Positions 24,459 to 35,672 of a stretch of DNA of 64,000 nt are shown here, piece by piece. The stretch is from Brachypodium distachyon. Its lineage: Eukaryota; Streptophyta; Magnoliopsida; Poales; Poaceae. The DNA lies in the NCBI RefSeq assembly GCF_000005505.3, contig NC_016131.3, forward strand, positions 45,469,355 through 45,533,354, read 5' to 3'. Under the pieces are notes generated by a model that did no database searches, was not told where the DNA came from, and saw only the letters and a program-made list of their open reading frames with translations. A program made the position numbers and the translations under genes. Position 1 is the first letter of the stretch; the number at the start of each line of letters is the position of its first letter.

Positions 24459-26209
24459 CGCGGATGCTTCTGCAGACTCCCGGGCCCTGAAGCTCGCCAG
24501 GGGCAGATGTGGAGAGCTAGCTCACCGATAATTTCCCCGCTGGCGACGGGCAGCAGGAGCAGTTCGGGCCTTGGCTGCTGCTGCTGCTCGGGGCTTTGGA
24601 GTTAGACTAATGGAGGGAGAGGGCGGGGAGGGGAGGGGAGGGGAGGCGTTGGGGCAGGCTGAGGCGGAGCCGAGTGGGCTTAGCGGAGGCGGGAAGAACG
24701 CCGGCGGGGGGCAGCTGCGGTGGCTGGCGGCGGCGGGCGGCAGCTCTCTCTCTCGCCCGGCCGCGCCCGATTTCTCCCCAGCCCGCCCGATTCCCAATTG
24801 CTGCTGTGTGCGTGCGTGCGTTTTTTCGTTAGAGCGCTGGGCTAAGGAGGCCCACAGCAGGCTAATTGATGGTGGGCTGCGTCCCAGCTCAGGCCCATAC
24901 CTTCTAAGGTATAGATCGAAAATATTTTCTACGACCCGGGCCATGGGCCTAGTTGCCTAGGGCCCAGATCCGCCTTTGGGAGGAGAGGTGGGCTAGAGTG
25001 GGTATAGGGCAATGAGCCAATGAGGTCGCTCGGCCGCCGGCGAGGGATACTTAGAGCAGAAGGCGCCGTTGATGGGGCGGTGATGGAAACGAGAACGCGG
25101 TGGTGGCTTAGGCATGTGATAGTTTAAAGTATGACTTGTCTGCACATCTTATGAAGCTGAGAGGGCTGTTTCCAAATGTTCTTTATAGTCCTCATCCTTT
25201 GCTAAAAAATAGACGTAGAGTTCATTGTCTTGTTATTCTTGAGAGCTCTATGGTTAGTGAGAGGACATGCATTTGATCTACCAAATCCACTTAAATTTGT
25301 GAGAGATTGTCGAGAATTTGAAGCCTCCTTAATCCTCATCCTTGTTGGCTTCCATCCTGTACTCTTCATCTCCATAATGAAGCTCCGTGCTTGCTGCCGC
25401 CCGTGGTTTCTCCCCGCAAGGAGTTTCCACGTAAATATTTTTGTCTCCTCTTCATTTGGTGTTTCTATTGCTATATATGTGATTGGCCATCATCTCTGGT
25501 TGTTATTGCATCTATTGCTTAAGTTTGGTGTTATTTGGTTCAGTTGACATTTGAGGCAAGGCATACCTGCGTTCTTTGATATATGGATGATTCTATTGTG
25601 CTATTGATGTTCTAGTAAGTTATCCTTGTAGCTATTATCATTGTGTGCAAGTTGGACAACCCGGTCTCTGCGGATTTGTTGTACCGGTTCAGATTTGTTA
25701 TGTGCATACAAGTTGTTTGTTGAAATGCTTGTGAGGAGCAGCTCGATGTTTTGAGGCTTCGGCTGCCCCTCTATAACAACTAAATAATGTCCTGAGAGAT
25801 ATACTTGTAACGAGCTGTCCTTTCTATAACAGCTACCCATTGCATATTCTTTCTCTACCACATCTATATATGCGGCTCTTACCACACAATGCGTGTTATT
25901 TACCCTGACGATGTGTGATTTCTTCGTCGTCAGAAGAGGAAGACAACATCTTCCACACCACCACCACGAGTATGATAATGAACTAGTGGTTTCTATGCTA
26001 CGACGGTAGTAGTTCACAATGAAAATATATGCAGTTGAATAATCAGACAATTCACCACAATAGAACAACCAAACATGCTACTGGCTCCGGGTTTTTTTAC
26101 AGCTAAAGTACCTCTTTATTGATTAGGAACGATAGTTGCATCTTCGATTAAGAGAGGTACAATGCAAGAAGGGGGAGATTGTAACCAAGAAGAATCATGT
26201 TACTGGCCT
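24459..26209. other. Spacer upstream of the helicase pseudogene
   Basis: Bases 24540-24830 are GC-rich and were probably the old helicase promoter and leader. From 25000 to 26200 the DNA is AT-richer with no gene, transposon end or RNA gene that I can support. Confidence 0.4.
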
Positions 26210-27530
26210 TTTTTCTTTCCAGAATGCAACCCAGCGGGTGCATTATCTATTAAAGAAGAATAGGTCAGACGACCATACAACACCGGCCAAGCGGCAACAC
26301 ACCGTCCAAACGGTTACAACGCCACCAAGTGGCCAAGGTCTCAAACACCTAGCTATGTTGGCGGCATCCACCGACTACCTCTCAGAGCAGGAAAGGAAAC
26401 CCTGCCCCTAAAGAGCCCAGCCAACTCCCAACGCGCCGCCTCCTCCATGATCTCATGCAGCACCTGATGAACCGAAGGAGTCGCCCCATTGAAGACAACG
26501 TCGTTCCTATGACGCCAGATGGCCCAAGAGACCAATCCGAACGCCATCCAGACGTCCTTCCTGTCTCCAGCGGGCACCAACAGCGAAGTTCACCAGACTC
26601 TAATATCCACCTCCCCGGCCGGCAGCCATTCAGGACGGCCCCAAGCTGTGAGCAAAGGAGACCAAATCTGACGAGAGAACACACAACCTGACAGCAGGTG
26701 AGAGATTGTCTCCTGCTCCTGGTCGCACAGCGGGCAACGAGGCGGAGAGAAAAAAACTAAAGGAGAATACTTAATAATACGGCGAAACATTTATACAAAA
26801 CACCTGTTGAAGCCCCCTCCTCTGCAGCCGGTCGGCAGTCCAACACCTGTCACGAACCGCCAACCACAAGAAGAACCGACACTTGTTCGGCGCCCGTGAG
26901 CGCCAAACTAAGTCAGCCATCGGGTCCACCATCCGTCCCGCGAAGAGGTGAGCATAAGCAGACCTTGCATAGTACTGCCCATTGCTCGCCCAGTTCCACA
27001 ACAGGACGTCCTCCCCCGTCACTACACGATGGACCAAACATAGGGGCAATTAACTACCGGAAAAATTCACCTGATGTGGCGATGCAACTGCCGGGAAAAC
27101 TGAACTGCCGGCAAATCAATTTGGAGGCACCTTCACTGCCGGCCAAAATAAACAAAGCAAGGCAGACGAACTGCCGGGAAAGCTCGTAATATTTGACGGC
27201 AGACAAACTGCCGACATAACTATAGGAGGCAGTTTATTTGCCGGCAGAACTTCAATGACAAGTTAATCTGCCTGCGGGAAAAAATTCTGAACTGCCGGCA
27301 AAACTGAAACTAGCAGGGCAGAAGAACCGCCGGCAAAAATAGAACTGCCGGCAAAGACCTTTGCCAGCAGCGTTATAGGGGGCAGGCAAGACTGCCGGAA
27401 AAAACTCTTTCCCGGCAGTTTTTTTTGCCCTCTTTAGTGATCTTTGCTGGCAGAAAATGTGCCATCATGCTTGGTCCATCGTGTAGTGCGTCTCCGCCAG
27501 CTGAAAGCCCCTCAGGCGATCCCAAAGGCC
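26210..27530 (-). mobile_element. LINE remnant with zf-RVT domain, interrupted by a mini-CACTA
   Basis: Broken minus-strand frames encode the end of a non-LTR ORF2: a VLLWNWASNGQYYARSAYAHL block, a zf-RVT region with WRSRAPNKCRFFLWLA and CWTADRLQRRG, a CPLCDQEQETISHLL finger, then WAIWRHRNDVVFNG. The 3' end contains AATGCAACCCAGCGGGTGCAT, also found in inverse orientation at the end of the LINE copy at 31580-32381. The 5' part including the reverse transcriptase core is absent, as expected for 5'-truncated LINEs. Frameshifts make it inactive. LINE sequence resumes on the far side of the CACTA insertion (27492-27530). Confidence 0.8.
27020..27488. mobile_element. Miniature non-autonomous CACTA element, 469 bp, TSD CGT
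   Basis: Perfect 18-bp inverted ends CACTACACGATGGACCAA and TTGGTCCATCGTGTAGTG, flanked on both sides by the 3-bp target duplication CGT (27017-27019 and 27489-27491). The inside is almost entirely subterminal repeat: ACTGCCGGCA or close variants recur many times in both orientations. No coding capacity. It sits inside the LINE remnant, so it is younger than the LINE. Confidence 0.93.
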
Positions 27531-28098
27531 CCGTTTCTATATACAAGATGTTCTCTTTTGTTCTAAATTAAATTTCTCCAAGTTTGACTAAATTTGATCA
27601 AGTCAAAATCCTGTATATATTTGTTAGTAGTGAAATTGTGAATTATTTGTTGATGGTGTATCCTAACGCACCATATTTGTTGAAATAGTGAAACTAAGTA
27701 ACAATCACAAGTCGGTCTGGGATTTTGGGTTGCTAGTTCGGCTTTCGAGTTACTGCAGGTCTCTCTGTTTAAAGTATCTCAAGCCATGCTTCGGTAAACT
27801 AGTGGATTTATTTCAGCCTATGGGTGTCAGGCTGATGCACATAGACACAGGTTGTATCCAGCGGCGTACAAATCTAGCTAAATTAATTTGAGCAAGAAAG
27901 ATTGATTCAAAGATATATCCAACTGACATTTCACAAATATTGAAGGCTAAATAACGCCTCCGTTACACTTGTGTATAGTCCAACAACCACAAACTCATAA
28001 TGTGTTCATCACTTTGGAAGTAAATAAAACTCCGCATCTAATTATACTCTACTAGCTAAATTGGCTTGTTCCAGGCCCCCTTCCAGCAGATCTAGCGA

Positions 28099-29900
28099 TC
28101 ATGAGAAGAACTTGTAGGTCTTGGCATTGATAATGATAGACCGGAGTCCTCCGATGGGCGCCATCACGGACAGGAGCACGCCGATTGTTATGCAGATCTG
28201 CCGGCCAAACCAAGAAAACATCAGCCAGTCCGAACACACAAATCTCTACATTACTTCAAATCTTCAACGGTAATTAGTGAAATCAAGAGGCGGATTATGG
28301 GAAGAATGTTGGTGACTTACCCAGTTGGTGCACCATGAGAATCCGAACTTCTTGGGCTTCATGATGATCAGCCACATGATGCAGGGCAGCTGCAGAAACA
28401 TTTTCAATTCAGTTATTAAGTAAAACAACCTGGCTCACTAACTTATAAAAGAGAGGAGACATTGAAGAAATCTTACGAAGTAGGTCGTTGGGGAAAAGGC
28501 AAAGCCACCGAAGAACCCTAGCAATCCACCGAAGAAGGGGATGGCGATGCCAACAATCATGGTGAACACTGTGCATACGAATCACCATCAAAGGATAAAA
28601 GCGTTAATCTGCAGGTACTGATTCTCTTTTAGCAGATAATTAATTGTAACGAAGGCATATGTACTATACTGACCAACGTAGAGGGAGCGGGCGATGAGAC
28701 GGAGAGGCCAGCCAGGGGGAACCGGAGCTTCTTGACGAGGAACGTCTCGAGCATGTCGAAGACGGGCATGGCGTAGATCTGGTAGCTGCCGATGACGTGG
28801 ACGACGACGAACATGTTGGCGGCGGCGATGAGCCAGCGTGGCTTCTCCAGCGTGATGAGGATATTATCATCCACAGCGTTCCCGAACACGTAGTAACCCA
28901 CAAACGCCACGGGGAGATAACAGACGGCGACGACAAGGTAGGTCACCATGACGCCGAGCCACATGGGCTTCTTCGACGGCTTGTCGGGGGTCGACGGAAT
29001 CATGGCTTGGATCTCCAGCACCACGTTATGGCCGGCGTAGGCAAACGCCACGTCACCCAGCGCGCTGAGGAAGTTGAACATCCTCCCGGCCGACGTGGAC
29101 GCCGTCATGCTGTAATCGACCACGTGGCTGCTACCGCCACCGTGGTGGCGGTGCTCGAGGGAGGCGACCCAGGCCAGGCGATGGTGGAGTAGGAGAGCGA
29201 CATGACGGCGGCGGCGAGGGAGACGACGGTGATGGAGTTGAAGTTGGGAAGCTGGGAGAGCAGCAGGTGGGCGGACCCGAAGATGACGATGAAGTAGCTG
29301 GTCCGGATCGGGGCGGCGTCTGCCGGCGCCACCACGTCGTGGAACTTCTTCAGCGACTTGCCGCCCGTCACCATGCACATGATGCAGACGCCGACTTCCA
29401 CAATGAGCTGCTGCGGGACGACGATCCACAGGCCCAGCTTCTGCCCGAAGGTGTGCTGCCCCAGCTCGTGGTACCAGTCGAACCGCTTCCCGGGGACGCA
29501 CTCGTGCATCTCCACCATCTGCCATAGCGTGTACAGGGTTATCACCCATGACAGGATCATCGCCGCCACCCCTGGCCCCTACATCATAATCAAAAGATCG
29601 GTTTTTTAAGGCAGGGGAGTTAGTCTTGATCTGTGTGCTTTGATCTTAATTCATTTTTTGTTAGTACAAGATCTAATCTGAACATTGAATTGGGCAGAAG
29701 AGAAGGTTTTTTTTTACGTACCAGCCGAGCTCGGACATGGCGTAGGGGAGGCTGAGGACGCCGGCGCCGACCATGGCGGTGACATTGTGGAAGGCGGAGT
29801 AACACCACTTGGCCTTCCTGGACGAGGTGATGGGGAGCCAGTCGTCGATGTCCTGCTGGTCCTTCTGCTCCTTGGTCATGTTCATGGCGGACGGCGCCAT
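28099..29900 (-). pseudogene. LHT1-like lysine/histidine (amino-acid) transporter, three small indels
   Basis: Minus-strand exons are 29722-29900, 28674-29578, 28477-28568, 28321-28389 and 28099-28197. The N-terminus ([42 protein letters not shown]) and C-terminus (IIINAKTYKFFS) are classic AAAP/LHT, with about ten membrane segments. LHT proteins import neutral and acidic amino acids with protons at the plasma membrane. The spliced CDS is 1344 nt; correcting three indels gives 1341 nt (446 aa), the family length. The indels are one missing G at the start of exon 2, a 5-bp CCTGG duplication near 29176, and one missing C in a C-run near 28709. Two are in homopolymers and could be sequence error; the 5-bp duplication is harder to dismiss. 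I call it a probable pseudogene. Confidence 0.85.
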
Positions 29901-30022
29901 TGTGGAGTCGATCGATGGAGCCTCAATCCGATGGGATCTAACTCGATCTCACGCGGAAGAGCCGGGGAGGGAGGAGATACTGCTGCGATGCGAGGCCGGC
30001 CACCAGAAGTGCGGGGGAGATA

Positions 30023-30031
30023 GATATATAT
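30023..30031 (-). promoter_or_regulatory. Probable TATA box of the LHT1-like gene
   Basis: TATATATCT on the minus strand, about 123 bases before the ATG at 29900. Confidence 0.45.
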
Positions 30032-30039
30032 GGGATTCC

Positions 30040-31278
30040 GTTGCGGCCGTAACAACCTAACTTCCGTATGGGGATTCCGTTCGGGAACAAAGAATCGTTC
30101 CCGTGCGGCCCTACGAGAATCCGGAGCCGACTTGTGGACCCCGTCTCTTGACCCGGCGAGATACCGGTACCGCCTCCTCGCCCCAAAACCCCAAACCCTA
30201 GCTACTACTCCCTGGCGGCCTGGCCCAGCCCTGTAGTCCGGCCATCGGTTGGATCGAGACCGTGGCCCTATCTCTTTCTTTTTTTTTAACAATGACCATG
30301 GCCCTGGATTTCCTCGTGAATAAGGATGATGGAATTTCAGTTTGTCTCAATTTGTCAGGAAACCTGTTTTATTTCTTTCAAAAAATATATCGATTAATTA
30401 AACAGGATAGATTGGGTCCAAGAAATTAATTGGAACAAACATGAACAAATGTTGGAGCATAAAGAGCATAAGTGAACTCTTATATTTGAGAGAGTGGTGC
30501 AACACGTACGACATATTTGATAAAGACACCGCTCATTATATGAGTTATTTTACCACCAACCGTAGGTGACATGTTGATTCTAACTCCGTAGATGTTCTAA
30601 TAATGTCTGGTCTTTTCACTCGACTTAAATTTTAGTGCATTACTTTGGTGCATATAGTTCAATGTGGTAGGGAGCTAAGAGGTCTTGAGTCAAAGGCGGG
30701 CCTCCGTTCTTGGCTTCTTGCCCTTACATCACCGGAGCCGGGTAGAGCTTGTCAAAAAAAATCTTACAAATAGGTTATGTTAACTAACAAATGATATTTA
30801 CGCAAGAAGGATTTGGCATTTTTCTTCCACTATTAGATTTCACTTTTTCTTCAATTTTTTTAATTGTGTTTATTTAATTAATTAAACATCATTGCAAGAT
30901 AAGATATTAGGAGATAATGTGTTTTATAACATATTTTTTAACAAATGTGAATGACATATTTTTTTAAGGGATGTAATCATCCCGTCGTCGGATGATTACT
31001 CCCCTCAGCTCTCGTTGTCCGTCGAGCGGGACAACCGTGCGGTGCCGGGCGAGATCATCGACCTTCTCAATTTGATTCCCCGTCGGCCGTCGCCTGAGCT
31101 GAGGATTGAGACTCGATCGAGATTATTTTAGATCACCGGCTGAGCTGTTTAGCGTCCACGGGTGCTAGGGAGAAATTAACAATCAGGTGATTAATTCGAG
31201 TTCAGAAGAAATGCTAGGCGACCAAGCAACAGTGACAGCACGCCCGTTTGTTCCCATGCGTTAATTAACCGAGTCTCC
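30040..31278. other. Intergenic spacer upstream of the LHT1-like gene
   Basis: No gene seen. A short perfect hairpin GTAATCATC...GATGATTAC lies near 30975-31001. The rest is AT-rich with no transposon termini that I can define. Confidence 0.4.
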
Positions 31279-31560
31279 ACTGTTCAAGCTCCGGCATGTA
31301 TAGAAAAGTACCGGGAGAGAAGACGACTTTTAAGTTTAGTTAACAAAGCCAATCGTTCGAGTAAACTAATTTACTAATTAAGGATCACATTAGTCGGGTG
31401 CCCGGTGCACGAGGTGACGAGGAGTTCCGGAATCTTCCGATGGTACATACGCGCGTGTTCTAGTTCCAAATCCGACGACTTCATTTTTGTAGTATGAGCG
31501 ATCCATATGTATGTACTGTATATTACTTACTTCCATATCGTTTAGAATCTACTAGTCAAC
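31279..31560. repeat. Left copy of a ~280-bp direct repeat flanking a LINE remnant
   Basis: Shares ordered blocks with 32382-32665: CTGTTCAAGCT, TACCGGGAGAGAAGACGAC, GTTCCAAATCCGA(C/T)GACTTCAT, TCCAT(A/T)TG(T/C)ATGTAC and AGAATCTA(CTA)GTCAA. There are gaps and substitutions. Confidence 0.7.
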
Positions 31561-31579
31561 CACGGAGTATTTCGGAATT

Positions 31580-32381
31580 CCCTAGTCACCAGTGTGGGAC
31601 CGAATCTCGGGGAAAATGCCCTTGCGGAGTTCCTCTTCCTTTGGGAGAGAGTCCAAGGCTTTCGGCTTGATGGGACTGTTGCCGACACTCTGAGGTGGAA
31701 TTGGTCTAGCGATGGGGGTTTACTCCGCCAAATCGGCGTATCTAAACCTCGTTGCGGGACGGGCGTTGGACCCGTGTGCGATCGAGATCTGGCACTCAAG
31801 GGCTCACCTGAAGTGTCGGGTCTTTGCTTGGCTGGCGGCGAGGAATCGGTGTTGGACTGCGGACCGTCTGGCCAAAAGAGGCCTTCCGCATCCTGACCGC
31901 TGCCCACTTTGCGACCAAGAGGAGGAGTCGATCTCACACCTTCTTCTTGGTTGTGTCTTGGCGCGTCAGGTTTGAGATACCTTTTTCTCGACTTGGAGAC
32001 ATCGCGAGTGTGTGCCGTCTGCAGGGGCCTGCCTGTGGGATTGGTGGTCCACTTTGTCCTTTCCGCGCCGGGCACGGAAGGACTTTCGAACGGCCACCAC
32101 TCTCGTCCTTTGGACCATCTGGTGCCACCGGAACGATGTGGTCTTCAATGGCGTGTCTCCTTCGGTTCAGAGGATGCTCCCACCATTCTTGAGGAACTTG
32201 GACGTTGGGAGAACGCTGGGCTCCTTAGGTGTAGGGTTTCGGTGGCGGCCTTTAGGGCCAGTAGGTTGCTTCTCAGCGTGTAAGTTTTTCTCTGTCGTTT
32301 GCCACTTTGTGGTGTTGTACTAGCCATCTGACTCTTCTTCTTTAATCGATGATGCACCCGCTGGGTTGCATTCTTGAAAAA
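31580..32381 (+). mobile_element. LINE remnant (zf-RVT region), plus strand
   Basis: Frameshifted plus-strand frames give a VYSAKSAYLNL block, CWTADRLAKRGLPHPDRCPLCDQ split across frames, SISHLLLGCV and TIWCHRNDVVFNG. This is the same LINE family as 26210-27530. The 3' end carries ATGCACCCGCTGGGTTGCAT. The 5' end is truncated and the copy is inactive. Confidence 0.8.
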
Positions 32382-32665
32382 ACTGTTCAAGCTGGCATAC
32401 AAAATTACCGGGAGAGAAGACGACCCTTAGCGAACGATCACAGTAGTCGGCTGTTCCCATACATGTGCGTTCCGGTTCCAAATCCGATGACTTCATTCTT
32501 GTACGAAATCAATCCATTTGCATGTACTTCCGTTCTTAGATTCTTGTCGTGATTTTAGTTCAAAACAAGCCACTACAAGAATTTAGGAACGAAGACTTAG
32601 GAAAAAAAAAAGGAACGGAGGGAGTATTACAGAGTACATCCATATCGATATCGTTAGAATCTAGT
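32382..32665. repeat. Right copy of the ~280-bp direct repeat
   Basis: Begins right after the LINE 3' end and matches 31279-31560. It also holds Stowaway-type sequence at about 32528-32627 (GGAACGGAGGGAGTA end). Confidence 0.7.
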
Positions 32666-32947
32666 CAAATATTTTGAAAGTTGATCATCAATATGGAAGT
32701 ATTGATACATGTAGTAGGAGTACGACACTACAATGTATTCTTATTTTTATTTGGGAAAAGAATATTTTGAAATTGACAGTCGATCGAAGTGTGATTTTGA
32801 ATGGTAGTATACTATGCTTATTTAGGAGTAGAAACTACGAGCACGTGGGATTCCTTGCTCCCCTCATCAATTCCATCTTCTTGGTATCAGAGGAGTAGAT
32901 ATCTTTCGATCTGGACTTCAGACGCGTACTAGAGTATTACAGTATTA

Positions 32948-33038
32948 GTACGTATTTCTCTGTTCCAAAATACTTGTCGTTGTTTTAGTTCAACTTTACA
33001 CTAAAACAGTGATAAATATTTAGGAACGGAGGAAGTAC
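32948..33038. mobile_element. Small Stowaway-like MITE upstream of the galactosyltransferase-like gene
   Basis: GTACGTATTTCTCTGTTCC at the left and GGAACGGAGGAAGTAC at the right form imperfect inverted ends over 91 bp. Confidence 0.6.
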
Positions 33039-33193
33039 TGCGGAGATTCAAGTTGTCTCACAGTATTACATTTCCTGTCCCGTGGCGAATGACAGAGCTA
33101 GCGGCACCACTCCCATTGCACACCCCCTCTGACCGACCATATATCTACGCACACCCCACAAGCTAGCTCGATCACCAGCCAAGCCAACACAGA

Positions 33194-34921
33194 ATGGCAT
33201 CCTACTCCTACCTTACGACGAGGCCATCCTATTCCCTCATATCCCTCATCCTCCTCCTCTCCTTCGCCCTCCTCTGCGTCACCTTCCCCGCCTACCTCCG
33301 GAACCCGCTGAACCCTGCCGCGGCAGGCGTCCGCGGTTGCTTCACCACCGGAGCCGCCGACGCCGCTCGCGTCGTCGTCATGCCAGCAGCGGCAATGACG
33401 GACGACGAAGACCCGGAGCAGCTCCGGATCCTCGTGGGCGTGCACACGGTGGCCAGGAAGCACGCGCGGCGGCACCTGATCCGCATGGCGTACGCGCTCC
33501 AGTAGCAGGAGACGCCGGCGCTCAGCGGGGCCGGCACGCGCGTGGACGTCCGGTTCGTGCTCTGCGTGCGGCCGATGCCGCCCGAGCACGGGGCGTTCGT
33601 GGCCCTGGAGGCCCGGGCGCACGGGGACGTGCTGCTGCTGGACTGCGCCGAGAACGCCAAGGATGGGAAGACCTACTCCTACTTCGCCGCCCTACCGGCG
33701 ATGCTCGGTGAGCGGGAGCGGCCGTACGACTACGTGATGAAGGTGGACGACGACACGTACCTGAGGCTGGAGGCGCTGGTGGAGACGCTGCGGGAGGACA
33801 TGTACTACGGCGTGGGGCTGCCGTTCATGGACCGGGAGCACCCGCCGTTCATGCTCGGCCTGGGACACGTGCTCTCCTGGGACCTCGTCCAGTGGATCGC
33901 CGCCTCCGATATGGTCAAGCGGGAGGCCAAAGGAATGGCATTTTGCTTCCTCCTCTTCCTGCAGGCTTCTTGTCATTCTTTGTCGGCATCTCAGTCCTGC
34001 CTCCACACACATATCGTGTTTTATCGTGTTTATGCGTTTTGCATATCCGGTTGAAGAGCCTTCTTCATCCCAAAAGCCAGTCCAATGGAAGGATGGTTAC
34101 TTTCCCTTGTATAAGTTGCCCGTGTTGTGTTTAGAAGTTTTGCGCATCCAGCCCAGCCGATAAGTGAGGACCCTCTCCATCTCAAATCTCCCCCATAAGC
34201 TGCCCGTAGCCCCTTTCATTAGCGAGGTGGGACTAAAGTCACCGATGACGTCTAGTATCGTAACATTTTTTTAAATCTACTTGTCCCATCTGTTCCTAAT
34301 TTAATCTTTGTCGTAAGTCAACCTTTTAAACTTTGACCAAACTTTTAGAAAAACCTATGAACATTTACAACTGCAAATTACTTTTATTAAATCCATTGTG
34401 ATTTATTTTCATATTCTATAGTTAAATGATATTCCAGATATTGGTACATTTTTCTATTAACTTGATCAAAGTTGAAGAAATTTGAATTAGGACAAAGATA
34501 GGACTTGTTATATTTAGGAACGGAGGCAGTAGTAGGTAGGAAATACACCGCTCCGACCGTGTAGAAATGCAAGTATTATCTCTGACCAACAATTTCGTCA
34601 ATACTTTTGTGTTTTTTTTTTAAAATTGTGAAGGGCAGTACTATGTTGGTTATTATTTCATCAAAATTAATGGATATTTTTCCTGTGTTTGCATCAGGTG
34701 TGGAAGATGTGACCACGGGGAATTGGCTAAACATGGGCAACAAGGCCAAGAACAGAGTGAACATTTACCCCAGGATGTATGACTACAAGAGCGCTGAAGC
34801 CAAGGATTTTTTGGAGAACACCATTGGCGTGCACCAGCTGAAGGAGGACCTCCAGTGGGCACACACATTGGAGCACTTCAACGCCACCCGGTTGGAGCCT
34901 TCCAGCAAGCTCAACATCTAG
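33194..34921 (+). pseudogene. Galactosyltransferase-like (GT31-type) gene with premature stop and lost donor
   Basis: Two exons, 33194-33932 and 34698-34921, would give 963 nt (320 aa). The N-terminus has a signal-anchor (about residues 12-33), as in Golgi type II enzymes. Family blocks follow: RILVGVHTVARKHARRHLIRMAYALQ, the DGKTYSYFAALP region, the metal-binding VMKVDDDTYLRLEAL (DxD), and in exon 2 VEDVTTGNWLN and RMYDY. Such enzymes transfer a sugar, usually galactose, onto glycans in the Golgi. Two lesions: TAG at 33503-33505 in the middle of the catalytic region (probably from CAG, frame otherwise continuous), and GA where GT is expected at 33933. Exon 2 keeps a good CAG acceptor. A MITE sits in the intron. 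An alternative donor downstream is possible but would not rescue the stop. Confidence 0.85.
34278..34535. mobile_element. Stowaway-like MITE in the intron of the galactosyltransferase-like gene
   Basis: Inverted ends around TGTTCCTAATTTAATCTTTGTCG (left) and GACAAAGATAGGACTTG...TTAGGAACGGAGGCAGTA (right), AT-rich middle. Limits approximate. Confidence 0.6.
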
Positions 34922-35672
34922 CCTTCTAGGGAGGGGACTTCACGTGTACAGATCCTTAGGCGAAAGGTTTGTAAATTCGGAGGGTTGTAAACTGAACCTG
35001 CTGTTCTGAAGGCATCATGTATTGGATGCGGTAATTTCACATAAAATATCGCAGTGAACAGTTTGATGTCCACAAGATTCATGATAAGACATCGAATAAC
35101 CAATAAGTGCATGCACTTTGTGTTGCATCGGGCTGCAGTTGCCAGGAGGCATTTGTAGAATTTACAGGTAAGCATGATTTTTCTGCAATGAACAGCCACC
35201 ACGCATTAATCAACTTACAGGATACAGCATTGGCTCATGTTTTACATGTACACAATGATGGACCCGACCTTCAAAGTCAAGAACAGGATATCTACTCGCG
35301 AATTCAATCAAAAAATAGTCCTCACCATCCAACCCTAGCTGTCCGGGTCTTTGCTCGAGGGATCGGATGCTTCCCCCTGCCAATGAAAGCTAGTTGATTT
35401 TATGTGCAATATGTCACGCACTACAGTTGACATACACAGGTCTAGCCTCTGCTTCTTGCTGCGCTGTTCAATCATCTGAGAAGGTATATGCGCCAACAAA
35501 GTAGTTGACAGGTGTATCTCAAAAACGGGCTGCATCACTGGAGAGTAATCAGCACATCAGAGCAAGTAAAAACAGACTTGCAGAGAGCCATCCAGCCATT
35601 GTCATGTGGCGACTGCAGCAAGGCGAGCAGAACATATATCCAGTGCAAAGAAACAAAAGGCTAGAAAGACCT
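34922..35672. other. Convergent 3' region between the galactosyltransferase-like and GON4L-like genes
   Basis: No gene seen. It probably contains both 3' UTRs. Confidence 0.4.

Noticed and set aside
24522..24960. GC-rich open frames on both strands near the helicase start
   Set aside because: They represent the old 5' leader and promoter; the family start MPSFSSG is at 24458.
28629..29549. A 306-aa alternative protein on the minus strand
   Set aside because: It begins in the wrong frame of the LHT exon and joins the right frame only after the 5-bp duplication.
30975..31001. GTAATCATC...GATGATTAC hairpin as a terminator or regulatory site
   Set aside because: Only 9 bp of stem and no gene nearby; too short to support a role.
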